Part shown: positions 18,256-27,326 of the stretch, piece by piece
Layout: the number at the start of each line of letters is the position of its first letter
Position numbering within the stretch: position 1 is the first letter of the stretch
NCBI GenBank assembly: GCA_963847985.1
Contig: CAWKBS010000007.1
Coordinates: 124,001-188,000 of the forward strand
DNA: 64,000 bases
DNA from: JAIBJN01 sp963847985
GTDB taxonomy: Bacteria; Actinomycetota; Thermoleophilia; Gaiellales; Gaiellaceae
Direction: 5' to 3'
Notes under the pieces: generated by a model
What the model was told of the DNA's origin: nothing
The model's input: only the letters and a program-made list of their open reading frames with translations
The model's database searches: none
Program-made: the position numbers and the translations under genes

Positions 18256-19004
18256 TGAGGCGTCTGATTCCGCTGACGCTGCTCGTCGCAACGGCAGTCG
18301 GCCTCGGCGCGTGCGGTGGCGGGGGCTCTGACCCCGCCACCGCGCCGGCGCCGCAGACGTCGTCCGGCACGTCGACCGACGAGGCGGCCTCGGAGAGCCA
18401 GCCGACCGCGGCCGACCCGCGTGACGGCGGCTTCGAGGTCGCGCTGGGCGAATGGGCCCTCACGCCCGAGGCCGAGGCGATCCGCCCGGGTCGCACCACG
18501 TTCGTGATCGTGAACCGCGGCACGATGCCGCACGGCTTCGAGATCGAGCGCGAGGACGTGGAAGACGACTCGAGCAAGGTCGAGACCCGGTTCCTCGAGC
18601 CCGGTGAGAGCGTCGAGGTCGAGCTCGACCTCGCGGCCGGCGTCTACAAGCTCGAGTGCAACATCGAGGGCCACGACGACATGGGCATGGAGATGCTCCT
18701 CGAGGTCACCCCCGAGGCGCCGCTCGCCGCGAAGCCGGCGGCCCCGGCGGCGGCCGGCGCGGCGGTGGCGATCGAGGCCTTCGCCTTCACGCCGCCGACC
18801 CTCACGGTGCAGGTCGGCCAGCCCGTGACCTGGGAGAACCACGACCCGGCGGAGCACACGGTCACCGCCGAGGACGGCTCCTTCGACTCGGGCACCATGG
18901 CCGAAGGCGCCGGTTACGAGGCGACCTTCGACAGCCCCGGCGAGTACCGCTACATCTGCGCGCTGCACCCGGGCATGAAGGGCACCGTGGTCGTCGAGGG
19001 ATAG
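18255..19004 (+). CDS. Lipoprotein with two tandem cupredoxin domains
   Basis: 249 residues. Lipobox LGAC (Cys20) after a short signal peptide, a Ser/Thr/Pro linker, then two plastocyanin-like domains. Domain 1 (about 58-155) shows ligands in TMPHGFEIE and LECNIEGHDDMGM. Domain 2 (about 168-249) shows NHDPAEHTVTAEDGSFDSG and YRYICALHPGMKGTVVV, the amicyanin/plastocyanin Cys-His-Met copper loop. Both domains therefore retain a type-1-like His-Cys-His-Met set. Probably an outer-face electron carrier or copper-binding protein. Its ATG shares a base with the stop of the preceding acidic protein gene. Confidence 0.88.
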   Translation: MRRLIPLTLLVATAVGLGACGGGGSDPATAPAPQTSSGTSTDEAASESQPTAADPRDGGFEVALGEWALTPEAEAIRPGRTTFVIVNRGTMPHGFEIEREDVEDDSSKVETRFLEPGESVEVELDLAAGVYKLECNIEGHDDMGMEMLLEVTPEAPLAAKPAAPAAAGAAVAIEAFAFTPPTLTVQVGQPVTWENHDPAEHTVTAEDGSFDSGTMAEGAGYEATFDSPGEYRYICALHPGMKGTVVVEG

Positions 19005-19056
19005 GCCTTCAGGTCGACAGCGCAGGTGCGGTCGGACAGACTGTCGGGTGAGGACC

Positions 19057-22000
19057 ATGAGCTCGAAGCCCGACGAGGCGAAGGCCGGTCTGATCGAGAA
19101 GACGGTCGAGCACGCGCACGCGAAGCTCCCTGCGGAGCAGGCGGCGCGGCTGGAAGCCTTCCTCCGCATCTACTACGGCGCCGTAGCGGCCGACGACCTG
19201 CTGGAGCGCAGCGTCGACGACCTCTACGGCGCCGCGCTCGCCCACCTCAACGTCGGCGCGCGGCGCGCGGAGGGCGAGGCCAAGGTGCGCGTGTACACGC
19301 CGCAGCTCGAGGAACACGGGTGGGCCTCGACGCACACCGTGGTCGAGATCGTCAACGACGACATGCCGTTCCTCGTCGACTCGGTGAGCATGGAGCTCAA
19401 CCGGCTCGGAAGCGGCGTCCACCTCATCATCCATCCGGTCGTGCGCGTGCGGCGCGACGAGGAGGGGCGCCTGCTCGAAGTGCTCCCGCACGACGTCGAA
19501 GCCAAGAGCTGCAAGCTCGAGTCCTTCATCCACGCGGAGATCGTGCGGGAGACCGATCCCGCGCACCTCGACCAGGTCCGCTCCGGACTCGGGCGCGTCC
19601 TCGCCGACGTCCGCGCGGCGGTGGAGGACTGGCGGGCGATGATGGAGCGGGGCCGCGAGGTCACCGCCGATCTCGTCGAGCGCCCGCCGCCGGTCGACGC
19701 CGAGGAGCTGGCCGAGGCCACGGCGCTCCTCGAATGGATCCTGGACCACCACTTCACCTTCCTCGGCTACCAGGAGTACGACCTCGTCACCGAGGACGGC
19801 GAGGACGCGCTCCGCCGCGTCCCGGGCACCGGGCTCGGGATCATGCGCGAGAGCGAGTCCGACTCGGGCCTCGTCAAGCTCGGGCCCGAGGCGCGGGCGC
19901 TCGCGCGCGCGAAGGAGATCCTCATCCTCACGAAGGCCAACTCCCGCGCGACGGTGCACCGGCCGTCGTATCTCGACTACGTCGGCGTCAAGCGCTTCGA
20001 CGAGGCCGGCGAGGTCGTCGGCGAGCGCCGCTTCCTCGGCCTCTACACCTCGACCGCCTACAGCGCGCGGCCCGACGAGATCCCGCTCCTCCGGCGCAAG
20101 ATCCGCAAGGTCCGGGAGCGCTCGGGCCTGCCGCCCGGAAGCCACGCGGACAAGGCGCTGATCGAGATCCTCGAGACGTACCCGCGCGACGAGCTGTTCC
20201 AGATCTCCGACGACGACCTCTTCGAGACCGCGCTCGGGATCCTGGAGCTCGGCGAGCGCCAGCGCGTCCGGCTCTTCGTCCGCCGCGACCGCTTCGGGCG
20301 CTTCTTCTCGTGCCTCGTCTTCGTCCCGCGCGACCGGTTCAACACGCAGGTGCGGTCCGCCATCCAGGAGCTGCTCCGCGAGGTCTTCAACGGCACGAGC
20401 GTCGACTGGAACATCCGCCTGTCGGAGTCCGTGCTCGCCCGGCTCCACTACGTCGTGCACACGCAGCCCGGGACCCGGCCCGAGTACGACCTCCGCCAGA
20501 TCGAGGAGCGCATCGTCGAGGCAACCCGCTCGTGGACCGACGACCTCCTCGACGCTCTCGTCGAACAGCTCGGCGAGGAACAGGGCACCGAGCTCTTCGG
20601 CCAGTACAGGGACGCGTTCCCGGCCGCCTACAAGGAGGACTTCACGCCGGCGGCGGCGGTCCTCGACATCCAGCGGATGGAGCGCCTCGACCCGGCGGGC
20701 GACCTGAAGGCGACGCTCTACCGGCCGCTCGAGGCGGAGGACGACTTCTTCGTCCTCAAGCTGCTGCGCTCGGGCCGGCCGATCCTCCTCTCGGACGTGC
20801 TCCCCCTGCTCGAGGACCTCGGGGTGAAGGTCTACGACGAGCGGCCCTACGAGATCGACCGCGTCGGCCCGGTCGACGCCTGGATCTACGACTTCGGGCT
20901 GACGAGCGAGGAGGGGGCCATCGATCTCGAGGCCGTCGGCGACGCCTTCAAGGACGCCTTCATGCAGGCCTGGCGGGGCGAGATCGAGGTCGACGGGTTC
21001 AACCGGCTCGTCCTGCGCGCGGAGCTGAGCTCGCGGGAGGTCTCGGTCCTGCGCGCGCTCGCGAAGTACCTGCGCCAGACCGGGAGCACGTTCAGCCAGA
21101 CGTACATGGAAGACACGCTCGGCGACCACGCGAGCATCGCGCGGAAGCTCGTCGAGCTCTTCCGGATCCGCTTCGACCCGGCGCGGGAGACGGACCGGGC
21201 CGTGGAGGCCGAGAGCCTCACTGCGCGGATCGAGGAGGAGATCGACGCCGTCCCGAGCCTCGACCAGGACCGCATCCTTCGCGGCTTCCTCCGGCTCATC
21301 GAGGCAACGCTGCGGACGAGCTACTTCCAGCGCGACGCCGAGGGCCGGGCCAAGACGCACCTCGCCTTCAAGCTCGATCCCTCCCTCGTCCCCGACCTGC
21401 CGCTGCCGCTCCCCCGCTACGAGATCTGGGTCTACTCGCCGCGCATGGAAGGGGTGCACCTGCGCGGCGCCGCCGTCGCCCGCGGGGGCATCCGCTGGTC
21501 CGACCGCCGCGAGGACTTCCGCACCGAGGTTCTCGGGCTCATGAAGGCGCAGATGGTCAAGAACGCGGTGATCGTCCCGATGGGGGCCAAGGGAGGGTTC
21601 GTCGTCAAGCAGCCGCCGGCCGACCGTGAAGCCCTCCGCGAGGAGGTCGTCGAGTCGTACCGCACCCTCATCCGCGGGCTCCTCGACGTCACCGACAACC
21701 TGGTCGCCGGCGCGCCGGTGCCGCCGCCGGACGTCGTCCGCTACGACGGCGACGACCCGTACCTGGTGGTGGCCGCCGACAAGGGCACCGCCACCTTCTC
21801 CGACGTCGCCAACGGGATCGCGGCGGACTACGGGTTCTGGCTGGGCGACGCGTTCGCCTCCGGCGGCTCCGCCGGCTACGACCACAAGGAGATGGGGATC
21901 ACGGCGCGCGGGGCCTGGGAGTCGGTGACGCGCCACTTCCGGGAGCTCGGCGTCGACGTCCAGGCGACGGACTTCACCGCCGTCGGGATCGGCGACATGG

Positions 22001-23961
22001 CCGGCGACGTCTTCGGGAACGGCATGCTCCTCTCCCGGCACCTGAAGCTCGTGGCCGCCTTCAACCACGAGCACGTCTTCCTCGACCCGGACCCCGACCC
22101 GGAGGCGAGCTTCGCCGAGCGCGCGCGCCTCTTCGCGCTCCCGCGCTCGAGCTGGGCCGACTACGACGCGGCGGCGATCTCGGCCGGCGGCGGCGTCTTC
22201 CCTCGGACGGCCAAGTCCATCGAGCTCTCGCCGGAGGCCCGGCGCGCGCTCGGGATCGAGGCCGAGGCGCTCGCCCCGAACGAGCTCATCCGCGCGATCC
22301 TGCTCGCCCCGGTCGACCTCTTCTGGAACGGCGGCATCGGCACCTTCGTCAAGGCCTCGGAGGAATCGCACCTCGCCGTCGGGGACAAGGCCAACGACCC
22401 CCTTCGCGTGGACGGCCGCGACCTGCGCGCCAGGGTGGTCGGCGAGGGCGGCAACCTCGGCTTCACCCAGAAAGGCCGGATCGAGTTCGCGCTGGCCGGC
22501 GGCCGCATCTACACGGACGCGATCGACAACTCGGCGGGAGTCGACTGCTCCGACCACGAGGTCAACATCAAGATCCTGCTCGATGCGATCGTGGCCGCGG
22601 GCGACCTGACGGCGAAGCAGAGGAACGAGCTGCTCTTCGAGATGACCGACGACGTCGCCAGGCTCGTCCTGCGCAACAACTACCGCCAGACGCAGGCGCT
22701 GAGCCTGGCCGCGCGGCAGGCCCCGTCGATGCTCGGCGTCCACTCGCGGCTCATCGCGCACCTCGAGCAGAGCGGCCGCCTCAGCCGCGAGCTCGAGTCG
22801 CTGCCGGGCGACGACGTGCTCTCCGAGCGCGGCACCGCCGGGGGCGGCCTCGTCCTACCGGAGCTCGCCGTCCTCCTCGCCTTCGCCAAGATCGAGCTCT
22901 TCGACGCGCTCGTCGGCTCGGACCTTCCCGACGACGAGTTCATGTCGACGGAGCTCGCGCGCTACTTCCCGACCGTCCTCTCCGAGCGCTTCGCCGAGCA
23001 GATGGAGGAGCACCGCCTACGGCGCGAGCTGGTCTCCACCTACGTGACCAACAGCCTCGTCAACCGGGCCGGGATCACGTTCGCCTTCCGGATCGCCGAG
23101 GAGACGGGCGCCGGCGCGAACGACATCGCTCGTGCGTACACGGTCGCGCGCGAGGTCTTCGATCTGCGCGCGCTCTGGACGTCCATCGAGGAGCTCGACG
23201 CCTCCATCCCGGCCGGCGTCCAGCTCGACATGCTGCTCGAGGGGCGGAAGCTCGTCGAGCGTGCGACGCGCTGGCTGGTGCGGAGCCGCCCACGCCCACT
23301 CGACATCGCCGCGGAGATCGCCCGCTTCGCGCCGGGCGCCGCGCTCCTCGCCGAGACGCTGCGCGGGCTCCTCCACGGCGCCGACCGCGCGGCGCTCGAG
23401 CGCGCGGCCGCCGAGTACGCCCACGCCGGCGTTCCCGAGGACCTCGCCGCGCGTGTCGCCGGCCTCGGCGCGATGTTCTCGGCGCTCGACATCGTGGAGG
23501 TGGCGGGCGCGACAGGCGCACCGCTCGATGAGGTCGCAGCGGTCTACCACGCGATCGGCGCACGCCTCCAGCTCCAGTGGCTCCGCGACGAGATCACCGC
23601 GCTCCCGCGGGACAACCGTTGGCAGACGCTGGCCCGCGCCTCCCTCCGCGACGAGCTCTACGGGCTGCACACGGCGCTGACGCAGGAGGCCCTCCAGGCC
23701 GGCGGGCCGGGGCTCGGGCCCGAGGCGCGCGCCGAGGAGTGGTACGCCCGCAACCGGGCCGGCACCGACCGCGCGCTTCAGGTCCTCGCCGACATCCGCT
23801 CGGGCGGCCTTTCCAGCCTGGAGACACTCTCGGTCGCGCTCCGCGAGGTACGGAACCTCATCCAGTCCGGCACCCGGTTCGCCCCGCCCCCGCCCGAGCT
23901 GCCTCCCGAGGCGGCCGCCGAGCCGCTCCCGTTACCGCCCGAGTCCATCCGCCTCGGCTAG
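19057..23961 (+). CDS. gdh: NAD-specific glutamate dehydrogenase, large (about 180 kDa) type
   Basis: About 1634-residue enzyme that oxidises L-glutamate to 2-oxoglutarate and ammonia with NAD+. The long N-terminal regulatory part (ACT-like) precedes a catalytic region with RGGIRWSDRREDFRTEVLGL, MKAQMVKNAVIVPMGAKGGF (substrate-binding Lys residues), GIGDMAGDVFGNGML, WNGGIGTFVK and GEGGNLGFTQKGRIEFALAG (nucleotide-binding Gly-rich segment). Length and order match the bacterial GDH-180 family. I prefer ATG 19057; an in-frame GTG at 19048 is the alternative. The frame is intact over 4.9 kb, which contrasts with the indels in several shorter genes. Stands alone, so it probably serves carbon/nitrogen balance on amino acids. 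Confidence 0.96.
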   Translation: MSSKPDEAKAGLIEKTVEHAHAKLPAEQAARLEAFLRIYYGAVAADDLLERSVDDLYGAALAHLNVGARRAEGEAKVRVYTPQLEEHGWASTHTVVEIVNDDMPFLVDSVSMELNRLGSGVHLIIHPVVRVRRDEEGRLLEVLPHDVEAKSCKLESFIHAEIVRETDPAHLDQVRSGLGRVLADVRAAVEDWRAMMERGREVTADLVERPPPVDAEELAEATALLEWILDHHFTFLGYQEYDLVTEDGEDALRRVPGTGLGIMRESESDSGLVKLGPEARALARAKEILILTKANSRATVHRPSYLDYVGVKRFDEAGEVVGERRFLGLYTSTAYSARPDEIPLLRRKIRKVRERSGLPPGSHADKALIEILETYPRDELFQISDDDLFETALGILELGERQRVRLFVRRDRFGRFFSCLVFVPRDRFNTQVRSAIQELLREVFNGTSVDWNIRLSESVLARLHYVVHTQPGTRPEYDLRQIEERIVEATRSWTDDLLDALVEQLGEEQGTELFGQYRDAFPAAYKEDFTPAAAVLDIQRMERLDPAGDLKATLYRPLEAEDDFFVLKLLRSGRPILLSDVLPLLEDLGVKVYDERPYEIDRVGPVDAWIYDFGLTSEEGAIDLEAVGDAFKDAFMQAWRGEIEVDGFNRLVLRAELSSREVSVLRALAKYLRQTGSTFSQTYMEDTLGDHASIARKLVELFRIRFDPARETDRAVEAESLTARIEEEIDAVPSLDQDRILRGFLRLIEATLRTSYFQRDAEGRAKTHLAFKLDPSLVPDLPLPLPRYEIWVYSPRMEGVHLRGAAVARGGIRWSDRREDFRTEVLGLMKAQMVKNAVIVPMGAKGGFVVKQPPADREALREEVVESYRTLIRGLLDVTDNLVAGAPVPPPDVVRYDGDDPYLVVAADKGTATFSDVANGIAADYGFWLGDAFASGGSAGYDHKEMGITARGAWESVTRHFRELGVDVQATDFTAVGIGDMAGDVFGNGMLLSRHLKLVAAFNHEHVFLDPDPDPEASFAERARLFALPRSSWADYDAAAISAGGGVFPRTAKSIELSPEARRALGIEAEALAPNELIRAILLAPVDLFWNGGIGTFVKASEESHLAVGDKANDPLRVDGRDLRARVVGEGGNLGFTQKGRIEFALAGGRIYTDAIDNSAGVDCSDHEVNIKILLDAIVAAGDLTAKQRNELLFEMTDDVARLVLRNNYRQTQALSLAARQAPSMLGVHSRLIAHLEQSGRLSRELESLPGDDVLSERGTAGGGLVLPELAVLLAFAKIELFDALVGSDLPDDEFMSTELARYFPTVLSERFAEQMEEHRLRRELVSTYVTNSLVNRAGITFAFRIAEETGAGANDIARAYTVAREVFDLRALWTSIEELDASIPAGVQLDMLLEGRKLVERATRWLVRSRPRPLDIAAEIARFAPGAALLAETLRGLLHGADRAALERAAAEYAHAGVPEDLAARVAGLGAMFSALDIVEVAGATGAPLDEVAAVYHAIGARLQLQWLRDEITALPRDNRWQTLARASLRDELYGLHTALTQEALQAGGPGLGPEARAEEWYARNRAGTDRALQVLADIRSGGLSSLETLSVALREVRNLIQSGTRFAPPPPELPPEAAAEPLPLPPESIRLG

Positions 23962-24039
23962 GAAACCCTCTTGGAGCGGGAAGATCCAGGCCTCCACCCG
24001 CGTCTCGTGGACGTCGTCACAAGTGGAGGTACCGCAGAG

Positions 24040-24300
24040 ATGGACACGAACCAGCAGGACCCGCTCGGCCTCCCCAACGGCAGCGTCAGGGCCATCCTGA
24101 CGATCCTGCTCGTCGGGATCACGGCCGCCGTGCTGTTCGTTCCCGTCGCCAAGGGAACGGACGACGTCAAGGCCATGTTCGTCCTGCTCACCGGCATCGC
24201 CGTGCGGGACTACTTCGCCAGCCGGGACCGCCAGGCGGAGCGCGAGCGCGGCGACGAGACCCCCGCTCCCACGCAGGAAGCGGCGCAGCAGGCCGTCTAG
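24040..24300 (+). CDS. Small membrane protein, 86 aa
   Basis: Begins at ATG 24040 behind GGAGG (24025-24029); earlier starts have no such site. One clear hydrophobic helix (AILTILLVGITAAVLFVPV), a second weaker one (AMFVLLTGIAVRDYF), and a charged Glu/Arg/Gln-rich tail. No recognisable family or function. Its TAG stop shares the CTAG tetranucleotide with the stop of the convergent topoisomerase gene. Confidence 0.65.
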   Translation: MDTNQQDPLGLPNGSVRAILTILLVGITAAVLFVPVAKGTDDVKAMFVLLTGIAVRDYFASRDRQAERERGDETPAPTQEAAQQAV

Positions 24301-25340
24301 GAGATCCGCTCGAGGGCGGGCGAGTCGAGATCCCGCTCCAGCAGGTCGAGCACGGCCTCCTCGACCGCGCCCTGGGTCGCGGGCTTCCCGCGGGCGCCCT
24401 CGCCGAGCTGGTCCAGGGCTCCGCCGATCGTGAGGCCGTCGCGGAAGCGGTCGAAGACCCGCGGGTCGATGTAGGAGGCGCGGCAGACGGCCGGCGTGTT
24501 CCCGAGGTAGTGCGCGACCTCCTGCACCGCGCGGGAGATCGCCCGCGTCCGCGCCGCCCGCGAGCCGTGGGCCTCGCCCGAGACCGCGAGCCCGACCGAG
24601 GCCAGCACGGTCGCGTTCCAGGTGCGGAAGTCCTTCGCCGAGAACGTGTCCTCCGTGACGTCCTTCAGGTACGCGTTGATGTCGTCCGAGGTGACGTCGA
24701 CCCAGCTCCGCCCGGACCGGTAGGCGAGCAGCTCGGTCCCGGTCCGACGGCGCAGCAGTGCCTGGACGACCCGGAAGACTGCCGGGTCGACGACCGACTG
24801 GACGCGCCGCCGGCCGCCCTTCGAGCGGTAGTCGAAGCGGACGGAGCCGTCCGACTCGAGGGTGACGTGCCGCCGCTTCATCGTCGCGAGCCCGTACGAG
24901 CCGTTCTCCGCCGCATATCCTTCGGTCCCGATCCGGAAGAAGCCGCGGTCGAGCAGCCGCACCGCGCAGGCGAGCACCCGCTCGCGCCCGAGCCCGCGAC
25001 GCCGGAGGTCGCGGGCGGCCGCTTCCCTCAGCCCCGGCAGCGCCCGCGCGAACCGGGTCATCTCGGCGAACTTCTCGCGGTCGCGCCGGCTGCGCCAGTC
25101 GGGGTGGTAGAGGTACTGCCGCCTGCCCGCCGCATCCGTTCCGACCGCCTGGATGTGCCCGTTCGGCTGCGGGCAGATCCAGACGTCCGTCCACGCGGGC
25201 GGAATCATGAGCGCGCGGACTCGCTTGGCAGCAGCTGCGTCGAGCCGGGCGCCACGCTCGTCCAGGTACTCGAAGCCGCGCCCGCGCCGGCGGCGCGTGA
25301 GCCCGGGCCTCGAGCAGTCGGCTCTCCGCAGGCGCGTCAC
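24297..25340 (-). CDS. DNA topoisomerase IB (poxvirus/bacterial type)
   Basis: 347-residue type IB topoisomerase that relaxes supercoils through a 3'-phosphotyrosyl intermediate. N-terminal domain with IPPAWTDVWICPQPNGHIQA; catalytic domain with FFRIGTEGYAAENGSYGLAT (Arg), YRSKGG (Lys), KDFRTWNATVLA (Arg) and Tyr290 in VCRASYIDPRVF. All pentad-type residues seem present, so it should be active. Typical of bacterial enzymes scattered in soil bacteria. The end overlaps the small membrane-protein gene by four bases at CTAG; upstream is a 207-bp gap shared with the divergent repeat-protein gene. Confidence 0.95.
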   Translation of the reverse strand: MTRLRRADCSRPGLTRRRRGRGFEYLDERGARLDAAAAKRVRALMIPPAWTDVWICPQPNGHIQAVGTDAAGRRQYLYHPDWRSRRDREKFAEMTRFARALPGLREAAARDLRRRGLGRERVLACAVRLLDRGFFRIGTEGYAAENGSYGLATMKRRHVTLESDGSVRFDYRSKGGRRRVQSVVDPAVFRVVQALLRRRTGTELLAYRSGRSWVDVTSDDINAYLKDVTEDTFSAKDFRTWNATVLASVGLAVSGEAHGSRAARTRAISRAVQEVAHYLGNTPAVCRASYIDPRVFDRFRDGLTIGGALDQLGEGARGKPATQGAVEEAVLDLLERDLDSPALERIS

Positions 25341-25547
25341 GCGGCGTTCCTCCCCGGAAACGCCCGAACCTAGACCATCCTGGAGCCTTCGCCGATCCGG
25401 CGCCGATTGCGGTCGAAATGCTGTTTCCGCGGTCGTAGCCCTTCCCTCTACTCTCGGCTAGTCCTGGCCCGCAGCCGTTGAACCGGCGCCTCTCCTCGCG
25501 TACGCTCGTTGTTGGTAGGGAAGGTTGTCGGGGAAAGGAAGGCGGCG

Positions 25548-27326
25548 GTGGTTCACAGAACGCTCCGCGCGGCCCTTGGGGCCGCGCTTCTAGTTGCCGT
25601 GGCGGCAAGCGCCGGCTCGGCCAATGCGGCGGTCGAGTCGTGCTCGTACGACCCGGTGACTAAGCGGATCACCGCTGAGATCACCTCGGGCTCGCAGGCG
25701 ACCCTGAAAGTGAAGTCCTCGGGTGAGCTCTGGTTCGGGCTGACCCCGGCCGCCTGCAGCGGCGCGACGACGACGAACACGGACCTGATCGTGGTCAACA
25801 GCACCGCGGGAACGACCGAGAAGCTCACGGTGGACATGGTCGAGGGCTTCATCGGCCCCGGCTTCTCCTCGGAGTCGAACCTGCCCGAGATCGAGTTCCA
25901 GGTGAACACCGGTGACGCGGCGGACAGCTTCGCCGTCATCGGCACGAACAACGGCGACCGCATGGCCGCCGGCGCCTCGGGCTTCGGCTTCAACTCGGAC
26001 GGCGACCTCGACGTCGTCTTCACGCCTCTTGTGTCCTCGATGACCATCGTCGGCGGCTCGGGCGTCAACTTCCTCACCGCCCGCGGCGGCTGGGGCGCCG
26101 GCCTGGCCTACCAGGGGAGCACCACCATCTCCGGCGGGAATCTCGGCGACGAGCTCAACGGCGGCCAGGGCCCCGACGTCATCACGGGCGGCACCGGCAA
26201 CGACGTCGTCAACGGCTACGGCGGGAACGACACGCTCGTGGGCGCGGCCGGCAACGACCGCCTGAGCGGCGGCGACGGCAACGACACGATCACGGGCGGC
26301 GCGGGCGCAGACGACCTGATCGCAGGCGCCGGGGACGACACCATGTTCGCCAACGACGGCGAGGCCGACGTGCAGATCCACGGCGCGGCGGGCGTCGACA
26401 CGGCCACGGTGGACGCCAACCTCGACCCGGGGACGATCGCGGTCGAGAACAAGATCGTCGACTCCGGGCCGCCTCCGCCGCCTCCGCCCCCGGGTGGAGC
26501 GTGCACGTACAACGCGGCCACGAAGTCGGTGACGGCGGCGATTCCCGCCGGCGGAACGTCGACGCTGGCCGTGGTCGGCGGCGCCATCCACTTCGGCTCG
26601 ACGCCGACCGCCTGCGGCGCGGCGACGACGACCAACACAGACTCGATCACCGTGAACGGCCAGGCCGGCTCGATCGAGGTGCTCATGATCGACACCCAGT
26701 CGGGCGCCCTGGCTCCCGGTGTCGGTGCCGAGTCGAACGGCATTGCCGAGATCGAGATGGCGGTCAACCTCGGCGACAGCGACGACAAGTTCTTCTGGAT
26801 CGGGACGGGCAGCGCCGCGAACGTGCTCGCCATCGGGACGAAGGGCCTCTCGTTCAACAACGACACGGACGTCGATGTCACGTTCTCGCCGGTGCCGTTC
26901 ACGGTCCACCTGGACGGCGGCAACAGCGACGACCTCCTGACTGCGCGCGGTGGCTACGGCTCCGGTCAGGTGCATTTCGGCAACGTCTTCCTCAACGGGC
27001 GCGGCGGCAACGACACGCTGACGGGCTCGAACCTCCGCGACATCATCTCCGGGGGTAGCGAGAACGACGTGATCACCGGCTACGGCGGCGACGACGACAT
27101 CTGGGGCGACGCCGGGGACGATCAGATCAACGGCAACGACGGCAACGACCTCATGGAGGGCGGCAGCGGCGCCGACTCCCTGATCGGCGGCGGCGGCAAC
27201 GACACGCTGCGGGCGGTCGACGGACTCGCCGACACCCAGCTCAGCGGCGGCGCCGGCGTCGACACGGCCTACTTCGACCTCGGGGTCGACCCGGGGCCGA
27301 GCGCGGTCGAGATCCAGAACCCGTAG
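25548..27326 (+). CDS. Secreted two-module RTX-type calcium-binding repeat protein
   Basis: 592 residues from GTG 25548 (upstream GGAAAGGAAGG). Sec signal peptide ends ...SAGSANA. Two modules of about 280 residues follow, separated by a Pro8 linker. Each opens with a Cys-bearing segment (SCSYDPVTKRITA; ACTYNAATKSVTA), a second Cys about 45 residues on (PAACSGATTTNTD; PTACGAATTTNTD), an LGPGF/EIE-type core, and then runs of GG-x-G-x-D-x-hydrophobic nonapeptides (for example GGTGNDVVNGYGGNDTLVGA) ending near GVDTAYFDLGVDPG. RTX repeats normally bind Ca2+ outside the cell. No type I secretion genes are near; the signal peptide implies Sec export. Paralogue of the next gene. Confidence 0.85.
   Translation: MVHRTLRAALGAALLVAVAASAGSANAAVESCSYDPVTKRITAEITSGSQATLKVKSSGELWFGLTPAACSGATTTNTDLIVVNSTAGTTEKLTVDMVEGFIGPGFSSESNLPEIEFQVNTGDAADSFAVIGTNNGDRMAAGASGFGFNSDGDLDVVFTPLVSSMTIVGGSGVNFLTARGGWGAGLAYQGSTTISGGNLGDELNGGQGPDVITGGTGNDVVNGYGGNDTLVGAAGNDRLSGGDGNDTITGGAGADDLIAGAGDDTMFANDGEADVQIHGAAGVDTATVDANLDPGTIAVENKIVDSGPPPPPPPPGGACTYNAATKSVTAAIPAGGTSTLAVVGGAIHFGSTPTACGAATTTNTDSITVNGQAGSIEVLMIDTQSGALAPGVGAESNGIAEIEMAVNLGDSDDKFFWIGTGSAANVLAIGTKGLSFNNDTDVDVTFSPVPFTVHLDGGNSDDLLTARGGYGSGQVHFGNVFLNGRGGNDTLTGSNLRDIISGGSENDVITGYGGDDDIWGDAGDDQINGNDGNDLMEGGSGADSLIGGGGNDTLRAVDGLADTQLSGGAGVDTAYFDLGVDPGPSAVEIQNP

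Noticed and set aside
19009..22761. 1250-codon open frame on the minus strand
   Set aside because: It is exactly antisense to the NAD-glutamate dehydrogenase, whose conserved motifs prove the plus-strand frame. The antisense product is Arg/Asp/Val/Leu repeats typical of GC-rich shadow frames.
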